Source of the DNA: an uncultured Clostridia bacterium
GTDB lineage: Bacteria > Bacillota > Peptococcia > Peptococcales > Peptococcaceae
Direction: 5' to 3'
Length of the DNA: 64,000 nt
NCBI GenBank assembly: GCA_944391285.1
Contig: CALXSY010000003.1
Coordinates: 1-64,000 of the forward strand
Shown: positions 61,518 through 64,000 of the stretch, one piece after another
Layout of the letters: the number at the start of each line of letters is the position of its first letter
Position numbering within the stretch: the first letter of the stretch is position 1
Made by a program: the position numbers and the translations under genes
The notes under the pieces: generated by a model
Database searches by the model: none
The model's input: the letters and a program-made list of their open reading frames with translations, nothing else
What the model was told of the DNA's origin: nothing

Positions 61518-62075
61518 ATGAATAATATAGTAATATCAAAAGAAGAAATTTTACATACTACCCGAGAGCTGATTATGGAACAAGGCTGGTCAGAGGTCAA
61601 TATTCGCTCTGTTGCCGCTGCCTGCGGTGTTTCAGTAGGCTCTATTTACAACTATTTTTCCTCCAAAGCCGAATTAGTCGGCGCTTTAGTGGAAAATGTC
61701 TGGTATGAAGTTTTTCATCATTCTCCAGAAATGGAGGTTATGCAGGATACCTGCTCGTGCCTCAGCTGGATATATAATCGTTTAGAATACGGCTGCCGGC
61801 AATATCCCGGATTTTTCAGCAAGCATTCCCTGCGCTTTATGCAGGAAGAAAAAAGCGACGGCAAACGGCTGATGCAGCATACTTGGCAGCATATTTTAGA
61901 CAAGCTGAGTGCGGTGCTCAAGCACGATCCCAAGATTCGTGCTGATGCTTTTGATGAAAATTTCAGCGCTGAAGAATTTGCTGAGATTCTCTTTTCACTT
62001 ATTCTGGCGGCGCTTTTGCGGCAGGATTTTGATCCTTCCGCTGTTTTAAAGCTTGTTCGCAAAACTCTATATTAA
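61518..62075 (+). CDS. TetR-family transcriptional regulator
   Basis: A 185-residue TetR protein. HTH: ILHTTRELIMEQGWSEVNIRSVAAACGVSVGSIYNYFSSKAELVGALV. C-terminal domain is helical with an LIFxLILAALL-like segment. AGGAGG precedes the ATG. It likely controls itself and the downstream membrane protein through matching operators. Ligand unknown. Confidence 0.92.
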   Translation: MNNIVISKEEILHTTRELIMEQGWSEVNIRSVAAACGVSVGSIYNYFSSKAELVGALVENVWYEVFHHSPEMEVMQDTCSCLSWIYNRLEYGCRQYPGFFSKHSLRFMQEEKSDGKRLMQHTWQHILDKLSAVLKHDPKIRADAFDENFSAEEFAEILFSLILAALLRQDFDPSAVLKLVRKTLY

Positions 62076-62100
62076 AATCCCACCCGCGGGTGGGATTTTT
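62075..62100 (+). terminator. tetR terminator
   Basis: Stem AAATCCCACCC / GGGTGGGATTT with a GC turn, followed by TT. Confidence 0.85.
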
Positions 62101-62103
62101 CCC

Positions 62104-62135
62104 AGAGCAAATTGAACGTTGTTCAAATATGCTCT
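62104..62135. promoter_or_regulatory. Second TetR operator
   Basis: The core TTGAACGTTGTTCAA (62112-62126) is the same TGAAC-N3-GTTCA as in the tetR promoter, embedded in a wider palindrome AGAGCA...TGCTCT. Located upstream of the membrane protein gene. Confidence 0.7.
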
Positions 62136-62157
62136 CTCTGAAAGGATGTGGCTTTTC

Positions 62158-62592
62158 ATGAAAGTTAAACGCAATACCCTGCTGCTAATCGCCTGCTTGG
62201 TCTGGAGCGCAGCAGGCTTTAATATTCTGCGTATCGGCATTATGGCTTATCCTGCCTACCTCACAGCAATCAATCTGCTGTTATCCGGAGTAGTCTTTAG
62301 CATTTTTCAGCACTTCATCTTTGGGCGGCTGGTGGTTAAGCACACTGCCAGAATCAGTGCCTTTGAAGAAGAGCGGCATTACTTTTTCAAATTTTTTGAT
62401 AAAAAATCCTTTATTATCATGGCAATTATGATGAGCGGCGGTATCGGTTTACGGGTGTCGGGCTTAGCGCCGGAAAGATTTATTGCTGTGTTTTATTCCG
62501 GATTAGGAGCGGCATTGCTTTTAGCCGGCATTTTGTTTGGTTATCATTACGGCAAAGCAATGTTTGCTACCGGACAAAATAAAGCCGGGTAA
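62158..62592 (+). CDS. Four-helix membrane protein under TetR control, function unknown
   Basis: A 144-residue protein with four hydrophobic helices (about 7-23, 30-55, 83-100, 108-132). Contains an EEERHYFFKFFDKKSF cytoplasmic loop. I do not recognise a family. An in-frame ATG 12 nt upstream lies in AAAGGATG, so the start could be either. The shared operator makes it the likely target of the TetR regulator, perhaps a small efflux or stress protein. Confidence 0.75.
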   Translation: MKVKRNTLLLIACLVWSAAGFNILRIGIMAYPAYLTAINLLLSGVVFSIFQHFIFGRLVVKHTARISAFEEERHYFFKFFDKKSFIIMAIMMSGGIGLRVSGLAPERFIAVFYSGLGAALLLAGILFGYHYGKAMFATGQNKAG

Positions 62593-62626
62593 AAGTAAAA
62601 ACCGCCCTAGTTTACTTTGCCGCAAA

Positions 62627-64000
62627 TTATTCTGCCCAATAAATCTTTGCCCCCAGAGTTTGCAGCTCTTCGTCGTTTACAAAGACATGCATAATTTTTC
62701 CTTGGCTGTCCAGCAAGAGCTTAGCACCGTTTGTTGCTGTACAAAGCAAATAATCCCCTAAGGAATATAATTCAGCGGCGTCAAGCTTCGGATACAGCGC
62801 TTCTTCACTGCCTAAAAGAAGCAATTCTTCATCTTGAAGCAGCCAAACACTATCTCCGGCTATAGCAAAATCATTCACTCCGTAGCGCAAATACTCCACC
62901 GTTTCACCGTCATAAGCCAAAAGCTGTCCGTCGCTGCTCAAGCAATAAAGCTTATCTTTACCGCCGCTAATTTTCGCGGGCTGAATATTATACAGCAAGG
63001 TCACCTTTTGGCTCTCCGGCTCAACCTCCGCCCAATAATATTGCTTCTCTGCTGCTTGGTAAGCGGCAAGATAAACCTTATCCTGCCAAATTATCGGCTC
63101 ACCGATAGGATAGCTATCAACTGATGTATAGAGGCGGTTGAATACCAGATTATCCTGCTCGATTTCCACTTGCTCCTCCCCTTGCCACAGTTCTAAATTG
63201 CTGCCGCCTCTGCCGGTTACCAGCAGAGCATCATGATAAGGAGTGAAGGTTAGGGGCATCATGGTACTGCTTTCTATCTTTTGCACTAAACCGTTTTCGT
63301 CCCAGAGATGATAGATATTGCTGCCCATCATGCCTCCGGTGGCATATCCGCCCAAGAGATAATCGCCCAAATCCTCTAAGGCTAAAAGCGGAACCATCTC
63401 TGCCTCTAAGGCATAAACAGCTTCCCCATTCTTAGTCAGATCTGCATCCTTTACGCGCATCAAATTATTGTTTTGATCATAATAGTACAGATCGCCGTTA
63501 AAGATTGCCCAAGTTTGCAAGGAATTAGCGTTAGCCTGCAAATACTCGCTTAAATCAACTATTTCTGCTTTCTCGCCGGATAATTCTTTAGCGATAACTA
63601 CTGTTTGATTATCCTCCTGCCAGCTAACCTGGTAGCCTATTGCCTCGGCTACGGGGCGAATAGGCAGATAGGTTCGTCCGTCTTTAATGATCGGCTCTGT
63701 ATCCATTATCGTTTCTTCACCATTAACCATTAGCACAGCAGAACCGACCTGCAAAACCACTGTATTATCGTCTTTGGTAACAGTTATCTTTTGGTCTTCT
63801 GCCTCATATTCTACCTCTGCGCCTAAACTTTCCAGACATTTGCGCAGAGGAAGCTGAGTGCGATTATTTTTATCGATAAAGGGCAAACCATAGCCATCTG
63901 CTTCATTAAACTCAAGCACCGCTCCTTCCGCTACTACGTTAATGGCAGGCTCTTCGGCATAAGCCGCTTGTCCAATCACAGCTAAGCCTAAGGCTAAAAC
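62627..64000 (-). CDS. Copper amine oxidase N-terminal (stalk) domain protein, partial
   Basis: The gene runs off the right edge, so its start is missing. The visible N-terminus is the end of a signal peptide (ALGLAVIGQAAYA then EEP), so the protein is exported. Residues ~25-125 are a stalk domain: two copies of the pattern seen in RTQLPLRKCLESLGAEVEYE and RTYLPIRPVAEAIGYQVSW. The rest is a beta-propeller-like region with repeated LYYYDQNNNL / LYCLSSDGQLLAYDGE units (DUF5050-like). Such proteins sit at the cell surface in Firmicutes; the function is unknown. Not an amine oxidase: the catalytic domain is absent. Confidence 0.85.
   Translation of the reverse strand, partial: VLALGLAVIGQAAYAEEPAINVVAEGAVLEFNEADGYGLPFIDKNNRTQLPLRKCLESLGAEVEYEAEDQKITVTKDDNTVVLQVGSAVLMVNGEETIMDTEPIIKDGRTYLPIRPVAEAIGYQVSWQEDNQTVVIAKELSGEKAEIVDLSEYLQANANSLQTWAIFNGDLYYYDQNNNLMRVKDADLTKNGEAVYALEAEMVPLLALEDLGDYLLGGYATGGMMGSNIYHLWDENGLVQKIESSTMMPLTFTPYHDALLVTGRGGSNLELWQGEEQVEIEQDNLVFNRLYTSVDSYPIGEPIIWQDKVYLAAYQAAEKQYYWAEVEPESQKVTLLYNIQPAKISGGKDKLYCLSSDGQLLAYDGETVEYLRYGVNDFAIAGDSVWLLQDEELLLLGSEEALYPKLDAAELYSLGDYLLCTATNGAKLLLDSQGKIMHVFVNDEELQTLGAKIYWAE

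Noticed and set aside
62627-64000. Calling the right-edge gene a copper amine oxidase
   Set aside because: Only the N-terminal stalk domain is present, followed by a propeller-like region; there is no topaquinone catalytic domain.
1-64000. CRISPR array, tRNA or rRNA genes, intact insertion sequences
   Set aside because: I saw no regularly spaced direct repeats, no tRNA-like cloverleaf ends, no rRNA signatures and no intact transposase.

Overview
The window looks like part of a low-to-moderate G+C, endospore-forming anaerobic Firmicute (Clostridia, Peptococcaceae- or Dehalobacter-like) that respires sulfite or a related sulfur compound. Three things support this. There are sporulation genes: spoVAC-AD-AE behind a sigma-G-like promoter, spoIIID next to mbl, and a YtxC-family gene. 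There is a complete dsrKJOPM membrane redox complex with dedicated cytochrome c assembly genes. Gene families, strong GGAGG ribosome binding sites and frequent TTG/GTG starts are of Firmicute type. The species cannot be named from the sequence; dsrAB and dsrC are not in the window.

Layout. 0.1-2.2 kb: small accessory genes on the minus strand (CAT-like acetyltransferase, VOC protein, XRE regulator with a zinc ribbon, GNAT). 2.3-6.0 kb: greA-lysS, with a tRNA-binding domain fused to LysS, and gap on the other strand. 6.1-13.8 kb: one minus-strand operon, resB-ccsA-rsbRD-like-dsrK-dsrJ-dsrO-dsrP-dsrM. 14.0-15.7 kb: a stress-type sigma factor, its anti-sigma kinase, a CbiX/SirB chelatase and PspC, all overlapping. 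16.9-18.5 kb: T-box-controlled tyrS. 18.5-24.3 kb: pyrC-K-D-F-E-B-I. 24.3-30.1 kb: ytxC, degV, an M29 aminopeptidase and tldD/tldE. 30.2-33.1 kb: feoA-feoA-feoB and a Cys-rich FeoB partner behind an operator array. 33.1-35.2 kb: spoVA. 35.3-38.9 kb: marR-MATE, LysE exporter, nitroreductase and a DUF134 regulator. 39.0-43.5 kb: rny, acyltransferase, recX, recA. 43.7-49.7 kb: diacylglycerol kinase-like gene, thiN, a secreted subtilase, a Mbeg1-like hydrolase and mbl. 49.9-60.1 kb: spoIIID, then an accessory block with two paralogous modules (large cytoplasmic NPP-type phosphodiesterase plus SLC13-like permease) and a LysR regulator at each end. 60.1-61.4 kb: a decayed patch with a ParB-like remnant. 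61.5-64 kb: an autoregulated tetR with a membrane protein, and a stalk-domain protein cut by the window edge.

How the parts may work together. DsrK/J/O/P/M would pass menaquinol electrons to cytoplasmic sulfur reduction. ResB/CcsA would mature the three c-hemes of DsrJ, and the neighbouring chelatase could supply siroheme for a sulfite reductase encoded elsewhere. The RsbRD-like protein inside the dsr operon and the RsbW-like/sigma pair beside it suggest stress or redox sensing of this respiration, which is inference.

The best candidate for an undescribed system is the 50.5-60.1 kb block. It holds two diverged phosphodiesterase-permease operons with the same architecture, each with its own promoter and an intercistronic RNA hairpin, and the second has a perfect 49-bp inverted repeat just upstream of its promoter. 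The enzymes keep all metal ligands of the alkaline phosphatase superfamily with a Thr nucleophile and have no signal peptide, so an imported organic anion is probably cleaved inside the cell. The substrate is unknown.
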